64,000 nt of DNA from Plasmodium relictum (lineage: Eukaryota; Apicomplexa; Aconoidasida; Haemosporida; Plasmodiidae), in contig NC_041691.1 of NCBI RefSeq assembly GCF_900005765.1, positions 310,001 through 374,000 on the forward strand, given 5' to 3'. The position numbers and the translations under genes were made by a program. The notes under the pieces were generated by a model, which had not been told where the DNA came from, did not search any database, and saw only the letters and a program-made list of their open reading frames with translations. Below are positions 19,406 through 54,687 of the stretch, piece after piece. How positions within the stretch are numbered: position 1 is the stretch's first letter; every line of letters begins with the position of its first letter.

Positions 19406-20409
19406 TATTATTCAAATTTAATTTGATCAAAAAATAATGCTAAAAAAGGGGAAAGAAAAAAAAAAAAAAAAAAATTAAATAAAATATAAAAAAATATAAT
19501 TTCAAATTTTTAACATATAAAGAATTTTTCATATACCAAATATAAATAATAATAATTTTAATAATACTTATTTTTATTATCTAATTTCTTTTTTTTCTTT
19601 TTTTTTTTTTTTTGTTTTAGTGTATTTCTTATATACTTATTTGAATTTTCGTTGTTTATTCTAATATTTATTTACATTTTATTATTATTTTTCATTGAGA
19701 GAAAAATATACATTTTTAATTTTTTCAAGTATCAAATATGTTGATAAATATTTAAAATAGTTTTAATAAATAAATATACATGTTATAACAAAAATAGTTC
19801 TATTCAATTAGTATGTGAAGAAAATTTTCACTAAAATAATAATAAAAATATCAATTAAAAATTTATAGTAATATTAGTCCTTTTATATACATAATATATA
19901 TACGACATCCTTTTTTTTTTATAAAAAAATATTTTACAAATTTTCATTATTTGTAGAAAGTCTGATTATTAAATTTTTTGATTTAATAAGTTTATATAAA
20001 ATGTGTTTCTAGGATATATATAAATATCGTTTTACGAAATAAAAAAAGTACGAATAAATCAGAAGATTAAAAAAATAAAAATATTGAATATATTAATATT
20101 GATAATTAAAAATTACCATTAACTTGAGTTAAAACAAATATATAAATGTTAAGAAATAAAAAATATTAAATTTAAAATAATATTCAAATAAAATTTTATA
20201 AATTAAATAAAAAAATTAAAAAATAAAATAAATGAAATAAAATACATAAATAAGTACATTATTAAAAAAAAAAAAAAATTGTTTGAAATAAAAAATAAAT
20301 AATATTTTAGGATAATTATGTATACACTTATTAAAATAAAGAAATAAGCATACATTTTTTAATTTATCAAGTGATATTTTCATACAAACAGGAATGAGTT
20401 CAGAAAATA
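19406..20409. other. Intergenic, no gene seen
   Basis: 1.0 kb between two plus-strand genes, with A/T homopolymers. A short ATG frame at 20394 overlaps the start of the next gene in another frame and is judged an upstream ORF or chance. Confidence 0.65.
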
Positions 20410-23010
20410 ATGAAAGAAAAAAAAAATTTAGAAAAAATTTGCTATTCTATTATAAACTATTTCTCTTTTCAGAAAAACATTTACTATACAAATTACTATA
20501 ATTTAAAGAATAGATTTTTTTTTAAGAAAAATTATAAACTTTTCTTTAATACTGAAAAATCATATAAGCATAATATTACTAAAATAGAAGATGAAAAAAA
20601 AGATATAAAAAGAAAGGAAGAAGTAATTTCAGATGTCCAGAATATAAAGAAGTTTGAATTAATTATAGACAACTGTACAGAAAATGAAAATGAAAATCAA
20701 AATCAAAACATTTATGAAGAAAAAAAAAAAAAGACTATTAATAAAGAACAAAATTCAAAAAAAGAATTATGTAAGACAAAAAAAAAATTAGAAGAATCAA
20801 ATACTAGCAATATAAAAGAAGAAATAAATTTCCAAACTCATCAGAAAATCAGAGCTTCAGAAAATTTTAATGAAAAGACAAAGGAAGGATTAGAGGAAGA
20901 GGTAAGAAATAACAATTCTGAAAAAAAGGTTAATAAATGCAAAAGTTACAATGAAAAAGAAAAATTTAATATAATAAAAAAGGAAGAAAATAAAAAAAAT
21001 GAAAAAAAAAACAAGGGTAAAACAAAGTGCAATAAAAAAATAGATGAAATAAAAAAAAAAGATACTAAAATTGTTAAAAAAGAAAAAATTAAAAATAAAG
21101 TATTAGCAAGTTCAAGCAAAAACGAAAATAATAATAAAACTTGTGAAAATGGGAATAGTAGAAAAAGTAAGAAAAAAATTCATGTAAATGAAATACCTAT
21201 AACTACAAATTTCAACAAAGAAAATTACTTTAAAGAATTCCAACAAATAGGATTAAAAAATAATATAGTTATGTATCATTTGGAAAAAATAGAAGACATA
21301 TCTACTTTTGTAAATAATACTACATCGTTAAATTATGAAAATATATATGCATATAACAACTTTTTATATGAAATTTATGATAAATTTTCTAATTCTGAAA
21401 TTAAAAAGGTAAAAAAATTAATTAAGAATTATAATAAGCTAACAAAAAAAAATTTAAAAAAAAAAATAAAATATTTTCAGATATTTTATGAATTATGCCC
21501 AAAGGAATACAATCAAGTGCTAACATGTTTATTTATTCAGTCAGTAGATATTTTAAAATCGGAAGATATTAGCAACACTTTTTATTATGATCATATTTTA
21601 AATAATAGTAAAGAAGGTGAAAATAATAGCATATTAGAAGAATTTGAAAATTTGGAAACCAATAATGATGATGTTGGAAAAAGGGAAATGGATACACATA
21701 CAAATTATATAAAAAATCCATATAACATAAGTAACAAAAGTGTTTATGAAATAGATGTAAACTTTGAAAACAATGAAACAAAAAGTATCAATGAAAATAA
21801 TTTTGTAATAGTGTATAATCTTCCTATTATAAGCTATGACTTACTCATTGAAGAATTAAAGGAAACCTTTTCATTTTGCGGAAATATAAAAAATGTAGAA
21901 TTTTTTAGTGAACGTTTAAAAACAGTAGACTTAAATTTATTGAATAATGAATTAATTTCTGAAAATAACAAAAAAAGAAATGACAATAATAATATTAATA
22001 ATCATAGTAATAATAAAAATCTTAAAAATTCTTTAAACCCAAATAGTTATACGCATTTATATGCTGTTATAGAATTCGAAAATGAAAAATCTGCGAATTT
22101 AGCCACTGGTGATTTCATAAGAATTTTTGGTATTTTTTGCTATAACAAATTAATATATGTTGATAAATGTGTAAATAAAAAGATCATGGTTATAACTCAT
22201 TTACCTTTTCATTTAAATATATATAATATTTTATACTTGTTATTAAATGCCTCTTTATATGATATTGATGTGTTTAATATTAATGATGAATTTCACAATA
22301 AAAAACACATTCAAAATGAAAAATTAAACTTAGATTCTAAAAAAATTGGTAATAATCTAAATAAATCAGGTGAAGAATACAAAGAGCATTTAAATAAAGA
22401 AAGTGATAAGGAAAATTTAATAATTTTTAAAGAGAATACTTATGATACTAATAAAGAAAATTTAAATGAAAGTTTTGAAGAAAAGATAAACGAAAGTAGT
22501 ACAAAAAATTTTAACGAAGATTACACAATAAAAAAAGGCACCTTTACTTTAAGAAATAGTAATGTTAAAATTGAAAATACCAATTCTTTTTTTACTTCCA
22601 ATTATATAAATAATTCTGATATTTATAATTATATATATGAAATTTCTAAAAAAAACTTTAAAAAATTTGAAGAAGAAAATAAACGTGAATTAGAAACAAA
22701 AATAAATGACAACAGTAGTAATGAAAATAATTATGAATCTTTTGTTGATTTTTACCAAAGTGAAAAAAATAAGAAATTGAAAACAAAAAAAGTAAATATT
22801 AATAATAATGGAAGAACATTAATTTTGCATTTTGATAATTTTAAAAATTTATTTGAGTGTTTAAAGAAATTCAAATATATTTTTAAAAATAAAAGTTATA
22901 TGATATTTTCCTTAAATTTAAGAAGATGCATGTATTTGAATGGTATGATTAAAGATCATATCTTCATTAAAAATTCAGAAAATAAGATTGATTTAAAGAT
23001 TAAAGACTAA
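20410..23010 (+). CDS. RRM-like RNA-binding protein, possibly organellar
   Basis: 866 residues, ATG at 20410, single exon. The first 45 residues are basic and aromatic without acidic residues after position 9 (YYNLKNRFFFKKNYKLFF), compatible with a mitochondrial presequence. Lys/Glu-rich disorder follows to about residue 270, then a helical region (about 275-400). From about 463 an RRM-like unit can be read: NNFVIVYNLPIISYDLLIEE (RNP2-like VYNLP) and FCGNIKNVEFF, an Asn-rich loop insertion, then YAVIEFENEKSANLA (RNP1-like) and LIYVDK. A second unit begins at about 591 with KIMVITHLPFHLNIYN but is interrupted by a long insertion. A further strand-helix element (TLILHFDNFKNLFECLKKF) lies near 801. 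These insertions make it a degenerate tandem RRM protein. An RNA-processing or ribosome-assembly role is inferred only. Confidence 0.7.
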   Translation: MKEKKNLEKICYSIINYFSFQKNIYYTNYYNLKNRFFFKKNYKLFFNTEKSYKHNITKIEDEKKDIKRKEEVISDVQNIKKFELIIDNCTENENENQNQNIYEEKKKKTINKEQNSKKELCKTKKKLEESNTSNIKEEINFQTHQKIRASENFNEKTKEGLEEEVRNNNSEKKVNKCKSYNEKEKFNIIKKEENKKNEKKNKGKTKCNKKIDEIKKKDTKIVKKEKIKNKVLASSSKNENNNKTCENGNSRKSKKKIHVNEIPITTNFNKENYFKEFQQIGLKNNIVMYHLEKIEDISTFVNNTTSLNYENIYAYNNFLYEIYDKFSNSEIKKVKKLIKNYNKLTKKNLKKKIKYFQIFYELCPKEYNQVLTCLFIQSVDILKSEDISNTFYYDHILNNSKEGENNSILEEFENLETNNDDVGKREMDTHTNYIKNPYNISNKSVYEIDVNFENNETKSINENNFVIVYNLPIISYDLLIEELKETFSFCGNIKNVEFFSERLKTVDLNLLNNELISENNKKRNDNNNINNHSNNKNLKNSLNPNSYTHLYAVIEFENEKSANLATGDFIRIFGIFCYNKLIYVDKCVNKKIMVITHLPFHLNIYNILYLLLNASLYDIDVFNINDEFHNKKHIQNEKLNLDSKKIGNNLNKSGEEYKEHLNKESDKENLIIFKENTYDTNKENLNESFEEKINESSTKNFNEDYTIKKGTFTLRNSNVKIENTNSFFTSNYINNSDIYNYIYEISKKNFKKFEEENKRELETKINDNSSNENNYESFVDFYQSEKNKKLKTKKVNINNNGRTLILHFDNFKNLFECLKKFKYIFKNKSYMIFSLNLRRCMYLNGMIKDHIFIKNSENKIDLKIKD

Positions 23011-24896
23011 TCTAAAAAAAAGGAAAAGAGGAAAATTAATTTTTACCTCATGTATTTAAATATTTATACCTTTTTTTATTATTATATATTAAAAAGAGAT
23101 TAAGATTTATTATTTTTATAATTTTTTTTTTATAAATTTATAAAATTAAAAAGTATACATATATTTCTTTTTATATTTTTAAGTCTATTTATATTTTAAG
23201 AAAATAGTTAAATTTTTTTTTTTTTTGTAAAATGTAATAATTTTAATGTAATTTAATATAATTTGTTTTATTTATTAAAAAATTATTATTTTTTATGATT
23301 TTATATTTTTGTTTACTAATACACAAATATTTTACATTTAATTTTTATGATTTATAATTTTAAATGTATATAAAATTGATCACTAATAGTTTTATTTTTA
23401 TCGTTAAAATATTAAAAAGACAAAATTTTTTTTTGGGTAATTATTTGATTCTTAAATGTAACGTTTTTTTTATTATTATTTCTCTGTTCATTATTTTATG
23501 AATATTTTAATTATAAATGAAACCATTAGTTTTGAAAAAAATTGGATAATTTGTTTTCCCCATTATAATGTATAAATTTAATTTAAAGATTATCAATAAG
23601 CATTTAAATAATACAATATATAAATTATTTATAGTAGTAAATAAATTTTAGCTATTTTTATTTAGTAAAATTATAAAGTAATATAATATGAATTTTATTT
23701 TAAATTATAAATAAGAAAATTAGAAAGTATTTAGATATAAATGTTTTCAATTCCTGAAAATATATTGCATAAAAATCATATATATATAAAATTCAATTTT
23801 TTTTTTTTTTTTTTATGTGTTAATTTTTGGGAATAGTTATTAATTATTGGAGAATAAAGACAATTTCATATATAATAAAGGATTATTATAGTAATAATAT
23901 ATGTTTTAATAAAATATAAGGAGAAATTTTAATTATATAAATATTTCTAATAAGACTGTTAATGCGCTTGGAATAATAAAAATATTCAATTAACATATTC
24001 TTATTTAAGGAATTGTAAGTTTGATATGAAATAAATTATTTATTTCTTGTTATATAATATAATAATATATAACTTATTTATAGAAAATGTGTTTTTATAA
24101 TAAATAAAATTAGTAGGTACTATTATATTTACTCTCTATTAAATTGTTTTAGTTTGAGTACTATTATACAAACATTTTTGAATAATTAAAAGGGTAGATA
24201 TTTATTCTATAAAAATTATTTTTTACTATATTAATTTAGGAAATTTTTTTAAGAATTGGTTTTTCCTTTTAACATTTATTATTATTTTTGCAAAAGAAAT
24301 ATTATTTTTTAGATATGTTTTCGTAAAAAGTCATTATTAATGTTTTTTTTTTTTTTTTATTAGTAACATTCTTCTTGTAAAAATACCATTAATATATTTT
24401 TTTCATTTTTATTATTATAATTAATTAATAAAAGAGTTAAACTTTTTCTTTGTTTTTTTGATTAATTATAAAAAAAGATATATCTGCATTTTCATGGTAT
24501 TTCGTTAGACTAAATAATTATATAACTTTAAAGGTTCCAATGAAATGAAACATTGATATTATTTTCTAAAAAAATTTAAATTACATAATTTTGAAAGGAT
24601 ATCCTATTTTCTTTTTTATTTATTATAATTCCATTAATGAATCTAGTAATAATTTTTATTTTTTGACAAATAAAAAAATTCTAATTTTTTTAATTATTAT
24701 AAATTTATCTTTTTATCATTTTTTTTTTTTTATTTATTTTGGCTTTGTATGATGAGAGAACGGCAAAATGTAGTATTAAAGTTTAACTTTTAAATTCATT
24801 CTAAAAGTATACTTATTTTAATAAACCATTTATTATTTTATTTTATTTTATTTTATTTTATTTTATTTTTAATTTAATTTTAATTTTAATTCTTAT

Positions 24897-24945
<49 letters not shown>

Positions 24946-25220
24946 TGTTTTAATTAAAATGTTTGAGTAAAAATAATTTGCATCATGCAATCCATTCAAA
25001 ATAAAAAAAAAGAAAAGGAAAATATGTAAAATTTAAAATAGAAAATAAAATTTAAAAATTTTAAGTTTGTATAATAAAAAAAGAATACTTTAATGTTATA
25101 TATATGTATGTATAATTGTCAAATATAGAGATTATTAAAGTATTTAATAAAAATATAAATTGGAATATATGTAAATTGTTTTCATTTTTTTCTTTCAATA
25201 TTTTTTTTTTTTTTTGTATT
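23011..25220. other. Intergenic between convergent genes, no gene seen
   Basis: 2.2 kb tail-to-tail spacer between the RRM-like gene (plus) and the HECT ligase (minus). It holds a (TTTTA)n tract at about 24835-24869 followed by related ATTTTA repeats, (AT)n near 24911-24930, and long T runs. G+C is low but not low enough over 2 kb to suggest a centromere. Confidence 0.65.
24835..24895. repeat. (TTTTA)n pentanucleotide tract with degenerate flank
   Basis: Seven or so perfect TTTTA units pass into ATTTTAATTTAATTTTAATT-type degenerate repeats. Confidence 0.85.
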
Positions 25221-49016
<23,796 letters not shown>

Positions 49017-49368
49017 TTTTTACTCATAATTATATATAAATAAAAAAAACAATTTTATATATTAAAAAGGAAAAAAAGAAAAAAATAACATAATTTTATG
49101 AAAAGATAAATAATATAATTTTACATAAAAAAATAAAAAAAATCCTATAAATTAATATATAAAATTTTAATTCAATAATACTATAAAGTTTTATAAAAAA
49201 AGCATACATGTATATTTTATAAAATTTATTTCATATATTTACATAATAGAAATACATTTATATAAATAAAACATTTTAAAATAAAAAAAATATATAATTT
49301 AAAATAAGATAAAATTAAAATAAAAGATTTATTAAATAAAAAAACATATAATTATTTTTATTTATAAA

Positions 49369-49405
<37 letters not shown>

Positions 49406-50155
49406 GAATATATTGATATATATATTTATTTTTTTTTTTTTAAATTAAAAATGCATTTTATTAAAATTCAAAACAAAAAAGGATATATATAGAAAGATGT
49501 AAGCTATTTACAAGAAAAAAAAAAAATACAAATTAATTTAACAGATATATGAATACGTACATATATATGTAGATTAATTAAGAAATGAATAATTTAATAT
49601 TTATATAACTTAAAAGAAAAGAATTAATATAGTATACTTTATATAGAATTATATAAAATTAACACAATTACATATTTAATAAGAAATATGTTAGTATTTT
49701 TTTTTTTCATAATTATTATATAATAACATATATATCATTTAATTTTTTTTTTTTTTCTTTTATAATTTTTTTTTGGCAAAAATACTTATGTTTTAAAATT
49801 TCTTAAATTTAAAGAAAAATTGTGATTTTTTTTTTTTCAACGTGTGCATTATATAAAAAATACAATAAGAAATAAACAAATTTATGTTACATTTAAAAAG
49901 AAAAAATAGAACAAAAAAAAAAAAAAAAAAAATTATAAAATAAAACAAGAAAAATATTAAATGGAAGTAAAATTTAATGAAGCAGCTTTAGCATTAAGAG
50001 AGTTGAGAAAAAAATGTTAAATGCAGCAATTTATAATATTTATTTAAATGTACATATTTTAAAAAAAAATAAAAGTATGAAGGGATCACATAAAAAGTGA
50101 AGAAAAATGTAATTCAAGAGTTTAAAGTTAAAATATAATTAAAAAAAAAAAAATA

Positions 50156-50215
<60 letters not shown>

Positions 50216-52680
50216 GTTTAAGTATCTATAAAAAATATAAAATATATCACTTAAGCATAGGCAGTTACATATAATGGTGGTGAATTTTATTTAATATATT
50301 TATACATATATATATTTATATATATATTAAAAAATCAAAGCTAATAATAAAAAGAACTGATGTAATTTTAAGTGGCAACCTGGAAATTAAAAAAAAAAAA
50401 AAAAAAAAAAGACTGTAATAAAACAATCCATTAAACATTAAAGAATTAACACAATTTAGAAGTGCAAATAATATGAATTTAGTAAAATATTAAGAAAATA
50501 TAAAAAAAAAAAAAATATATATTTTTTAAAATCTTAAAATTCTAAACTCTCAACTATGCATTTTTTTTTCTTCTTAACTTTATGTGAGAAATAGTTACAG
50601 AATTATAATAAAATAAGAAAAATTAGATGGTTCTTTTATTTTAAGAAATTATTGATAAACATCAAAATAAAATGTTATAGAAAAGAATGAAATATATTTA
50701 TCCTTATGTATGTTTTTTTTTTTTTTTTAAATTATGAAAATTCTTAAACGATAGTATATCTTGTATGTATACTTATTCACTTCATAGTTTGCTTTTTTTT
50801 ATATTTAATAATTACACTTTTTTTATATATGAATGAATTGATAATATACATATAAATATTTTCTACAAACATAAGAAAAATTATTTTTTAAGAATTATTT
50901 GTATAAAAGCTATTTGAAAATATATATATATGCATTATAGCTGTATATATACCTAATTGGATTTTTTTATGTTATTTAATAATTTTTTTTTTTTATATTT
51001 CTTAAAAAATTTGAGCGTAAAATACTAAATTCTTATTTTTAATGCACAAAAAATTTTCATTAATTCAGTTTAATCATTTAAAGAAAAAATGTTAGAACCA
51101 ACAGAAAAGGAAAATAATAATATTGCTAATATTTAATATACTATAAAAATATATATATGCATTCGAGTATATTAAACCTTCATATAAATATATATAAAAA
51201 CTTTTTTATTAAAATTTTCAATTTCGTTGAAATATACCCATATGTATCTTCTATAGTATTTTTAAGAATTAGATGTTTTTAAGTTTACATAATTGTGAAT
51301 ATATTTCTTTTTTTTCAATTATAGTATTATTAAAAAAAATTAAAAGGAAATAATGCAGTTAATAAATGTCCTTTTATTAAAATTTTTTGGATTGTGTATT
51401 TAATATTCTTATGCATTATATATATTTATTAAATAATTTTTCTTATTAAAATATTTAATATATTAAACTTTATGTATTTTAATATATTAAAAAATAAATG
51501 TGATTAATAAATTTTATTATTTAATTATAGACAAATATATTAAAATAAATAATTTAAAAAAAAAAATATATATTATTATAATCATAATTAAAAGTACGAG
51601 TTTGTAAAGAAATGAATTGTCTTATTTTTATTTTTTCCTAAATAATTTTAAATAACTCCAGAATAACTTTATATATGGTTATTGTTTTCAGCATAACTTC
51701 CTAAGAATTGTTTCTGCGTAGTATTTTATCATTAAAGAAAGAAGCGCTTATTTATATACTAAATTTTTTTTTATTATTTTCTTTAAATGATTTGAATTAA
51801 TTTTATTACATATTAAATAAATTTCATATTGTTTAAACATAAGGATTAATTTTTCTTAATGTAGATAAAATTTTACATAAACAATAAATTCTAAAAAAAA
51901 ATATAAAGGCTATCATTATTTTATGACTTTGTATAAAATTCTACATTAGGAGTAAAAAGAAATGTATAAAGTTTTAAGATAAAATCAATTTTTTATATGA
52001 CAAATACATGGATTTATTTTTAGTCAAAAATTAAAAATAATACAAATAATGATAAAAACAAGAAATTTTATGTATACATATATAGAATAGGGTATACTTG
52101 TTCACGTTATTTATAATTTAAAAAACGTTTAAGTACTATATATGTTTTTATAATATATTACTAAAGCAGCTATTATGTTCTGAAAAAATTAAGCTTAACT
52201 ATTAAAACATATATATTATTTATACAAAAATAAATACATAAGGACTATATACCAATTTTTATTTTTTTTATAATTTAAAAAAAGAACAACAAAAAAAAAA
52301 ACAGAAAAATTATTAATATGGAAAAAAATTTAAAGAAATTAAATAAAAATTTAGAACATTAAAAAAATAGAAAATAACAATAAAATACAAAACAAATAAA
52401 AAGAACACCAAATAGGTGATATAATAAAAAAGAAAAAGTATAATTATCTACTAAAAAAAATGATTAAATGAAAATATATATATTCATATAATACTGTAAA
52501 AAAAAAAAGAAAAAATCAATATATGAACTAGTGAAAGTAAATATAATTAGGTGATTAATATATATATAGTGAATTTACTTATATATATATATATAGAACA
52601 AAATTACAATACTACTAAAAAGAATGAAAAGTATATCGTATATCTTATCTATTTTAAGAATTTATAATATGAAGTTATGC
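49017..52680. other. 3.7 kb intergenic region upstream of the HECT ligase
   Basis: This lies between two minus-strand genes, so it contains the HECT promoter and the 3' flank of the hydrolase. It holds (AT)n tracts (about 49377-49400 and 50158-50210) and many A runs. Two less AT-rich patches stand out (49961-50020 and about 51680-51760) and are treated under findings. No convincing gene or tRNA was found on either strand. Confidence 0.6.
50158..50210. repeat. (AT)n microsatellite
   Basis: About 26 AT units in the gene-free region upstream of the HECT ligase. Confidence 0.9.
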
Positions 52681-54687
52681 TTAGACTACATCAAAAGATA
52701 AAGATAAATTTTTTTTTTTTTTAAATTTATATTCTTGTTCTTTATCAATGAAGGAAATAAAAATGTTAGGTATATAACCAATATCTTCTAAATATGATTT
52801 AGAAGAAGAGTATTTTTCAGAAAACCTCTTGTCTTTAACAACATAGTTTCCCATTTTATCAACTGGGAGTATATAATGAAATAATTTTAAATCAGCATCA
52901 TTGGGAAAGTGAAAAAATGTTAAAACGCAAGCAATGACTTTTTGACTCTTTTCCACTAAAACTAAATGAGAGGCGTTTTTAAAAATAATCAAATGAGAAT
53001 TAGAAAAATAATTAGATACATTTTTAAAAACATTAACATTACAAATATTATCGTTCTCTCCACATAAAATTAAAACAGGTATATGATTTATACCAACTTC
53101 TTTAAAAATTTCATGAGCACTCCACATTTTTAAATTATTTACACAACCTAAAATGGAATGAGTAATGTTTTTTTTTACAAATGTTTGCCACATAATTCTG
53201 TTATATAAATAATCTGATGTATCATTTTGAGAATCGTTATTTTTTAATTTCTTTTTTGATATAAAACAAGGTAGCATAAAAAAAGAAGAAATATTAATTA
53301 TGCAGGGAAAAATTTTTAATAATTTTAGTAAAAAAGGTTTTTTTTCTAAAACACCAACTGGAGATATTAAAATAATTTTTTTAACTTGATTAATGTATTT
53401 TCTGGCAAAACTTATAGCTATTATACATCCCATTGAAAAACCAATCAAGTAAAATTCTTTATCTTGTAATTTTAAGTGATTTAACAATTCTTCTGTTTGT
53501 GATAAAAAGAAATCAATGCCATACGTTCTTTTTTTATGATTATATTTTGGGCAAGCTGATAAACCATGCCCATATAAATCAAAATTTAAAACTTGAAATT
53601 TATATCTAATTAATATATTTTGTATCTCTAAAAATGTTAAATTAGTTCCATTCAATCCATGAAAAGTAATTACTAATATTCCACTATCATTCCCCTTTAA
53701 ATCATAATTTATTATTCCATACTTACCAATGAATACATTTTTATACACAAATGGACACCTAATGTTTTTTTTCTTTAGATATCTAGGTACTTTATACATA
53801 ATATATTTTTCATCTTCCTTTTTTCTATTATTCTGATATTCTTCAACATATCTTTTTTTACTATATTCTTCTACATCATCATTTTTTTCTTTAACTTCTT
53901 TTATTTCGTTATAAATTTTTTTTTTTTCCTCTTCATCTTTATTTATTTTACTTAATTTCTTTTTTTCCTCATTACTATTATTACTTTCCCATTTTTCTTC
54001 TTTAACTTTATTATCATTTTCTTCTTCTCCTTTTAAAGGTATGCTTTCAAATTCTCTTATTGATATAATCGGATTTTGTTTTTCACCATATTTGAATAAT
54101 AGCATATCATTCTCTTCATTTTTCCTTATTTCGTCTTTTGATTCAAAGTTTAAATAATCATCTACGTAATCATTTGTTCTAATCTCGTTAGATGAATTTA
54201 TTATTGAAATAGTAGGATCTTTTTTTACATCAATTATACTTTTGAAAGTGCTTAAATATTTTTGTTCATCATTTTTGGCTCCATCATTTTTGAAACTAGT
54301 TGTCTTTTCTTTTTCTATTGAGGAATTACCTTTCCTTTTTAAATCTACTACATTTCTATTATATGGAAAAACGAAAAAAGAATTATCATTTATAAATTCG
54401 TTTCTATATAAAATCTTTATATTCTGATTAGTAAATGAAGAATAACATTGATTTTTACTTTTTATTATTCTTATATTACTTTCTTTTTTATCCTTATCAC
54501 TTTTTTTTTTCTTCTTGTCTTTATTTTTTTCTTCATTCTTATTATTATCAATAAAATTTCCATATTTATTATTTTCCTTTATTTTTTCTTTTTCTTCTTC
54601 TTCTTCTTCTTTAATACTTTTTTCGATATTATTTTTAATCTGTTCATTCTTCTCAATATATTTTTTCTCTTTTTTTTTCTCATTCAT
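52681..54687 (-). CDS. Alpha/beta-hydrolase (serine hydrolase, lysophospholipase/S33-like)
   Basis: 668 residues, ATG at 54687. The first 300 residues are Lys/Glu/Asn-rich and disordered, with no signal peptide. The catalytic domain spans about 320-640: VITFHGLNGTNLTF (oxyanion strand and HG), LNFDLYGHGLSACP, the nucleophile elbow YLIGFSMGCIIAISFARKYI with Ser418, the acid Asp546 in PVLILCGENDNICN, and His574 in IFKNASHLVLVEKS. The triad order and the DxxGHG motif fit the monoacylglycerol lipase / lysophospholipase / S33 group of hydrolases. The substrate is not predictable. A hydrophobic cap segment (FPCIINISSFFMLPCFI, about 462-478) may contact lipid. It is transcribed in the same direction as the HECT gene but 3.7 kb apart, so there is no functional link from position. 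Confidence 0.9.
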   Translation of the reverse strand: MNEKKKEKKYIEKNEQIKNNIEKSIKEEEEEEKEKIKENNKYGNFIDNNKNEEKNKDKKKKKSDKDKKESNIRIIKSKNQCYSSFTNQNIKILYRNEFINDNSFFVFPYNRNVVDLKRKGNSSIEKEKTTSFKNDGAKNDEQKYLSTFKSIIDVKKDPTISIINSSNEIRTNDYVDDYLNFESKDEIRKNEENDMLLFKYGEKQNPIISIREFESIPLKGEEENDNKVKEEKWESNNSNEEKKKLSKINKDEEEKKKIYNEIKEVKEKNDDVEEYSKKRYVEEYQNNRKKEDEKYIMYKVPRYLKKKNIRCPFVYKNVFIGKYGIINYDLKGNDSGILVITFHGLNGTNLTFLEIQNILIRYKFQVLNFDLYGHGLSACPKYNHKKRTYGIDFFLSQTEELLNHLKLQDKEFYLIGFSMGCIIAISFARKYINQVKKIILISPVGVLEKKPFLLKLLKIFPCIINISSFFMLPCFISKKKLKNNDSQNDTSDYLYNRIMWQTFVKKNITHSILGCVNNLKMWSAHEIFKEVGINHIPVLILCGENDNICNVNVFKNVSNYFSNSHLIIFKNASHLVLVEKSQKVIACVLTFFHFPNDADLKLFHYILPVDKMGNYVVKDKRFSEKYSSSKSYLEDIGYIPNIFISFIDKEQEYKFKKKKNLSLSFDVV

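Noticed and set aside
24744-24800. TATGATGAGAG resembling a snoRNA C box in the convergent spacer.
   Set aside because: No CTGA D box within a suitable distance and no closing stem could be seen.
23011-25220. Possible centromere in the 2.2 kb spacer.
   Set aside because: Plasmodium centromeres are about 2 kb of extremely high AT with short tandem repeats; G and C are scattered throughout here and no such repeat array is seen.
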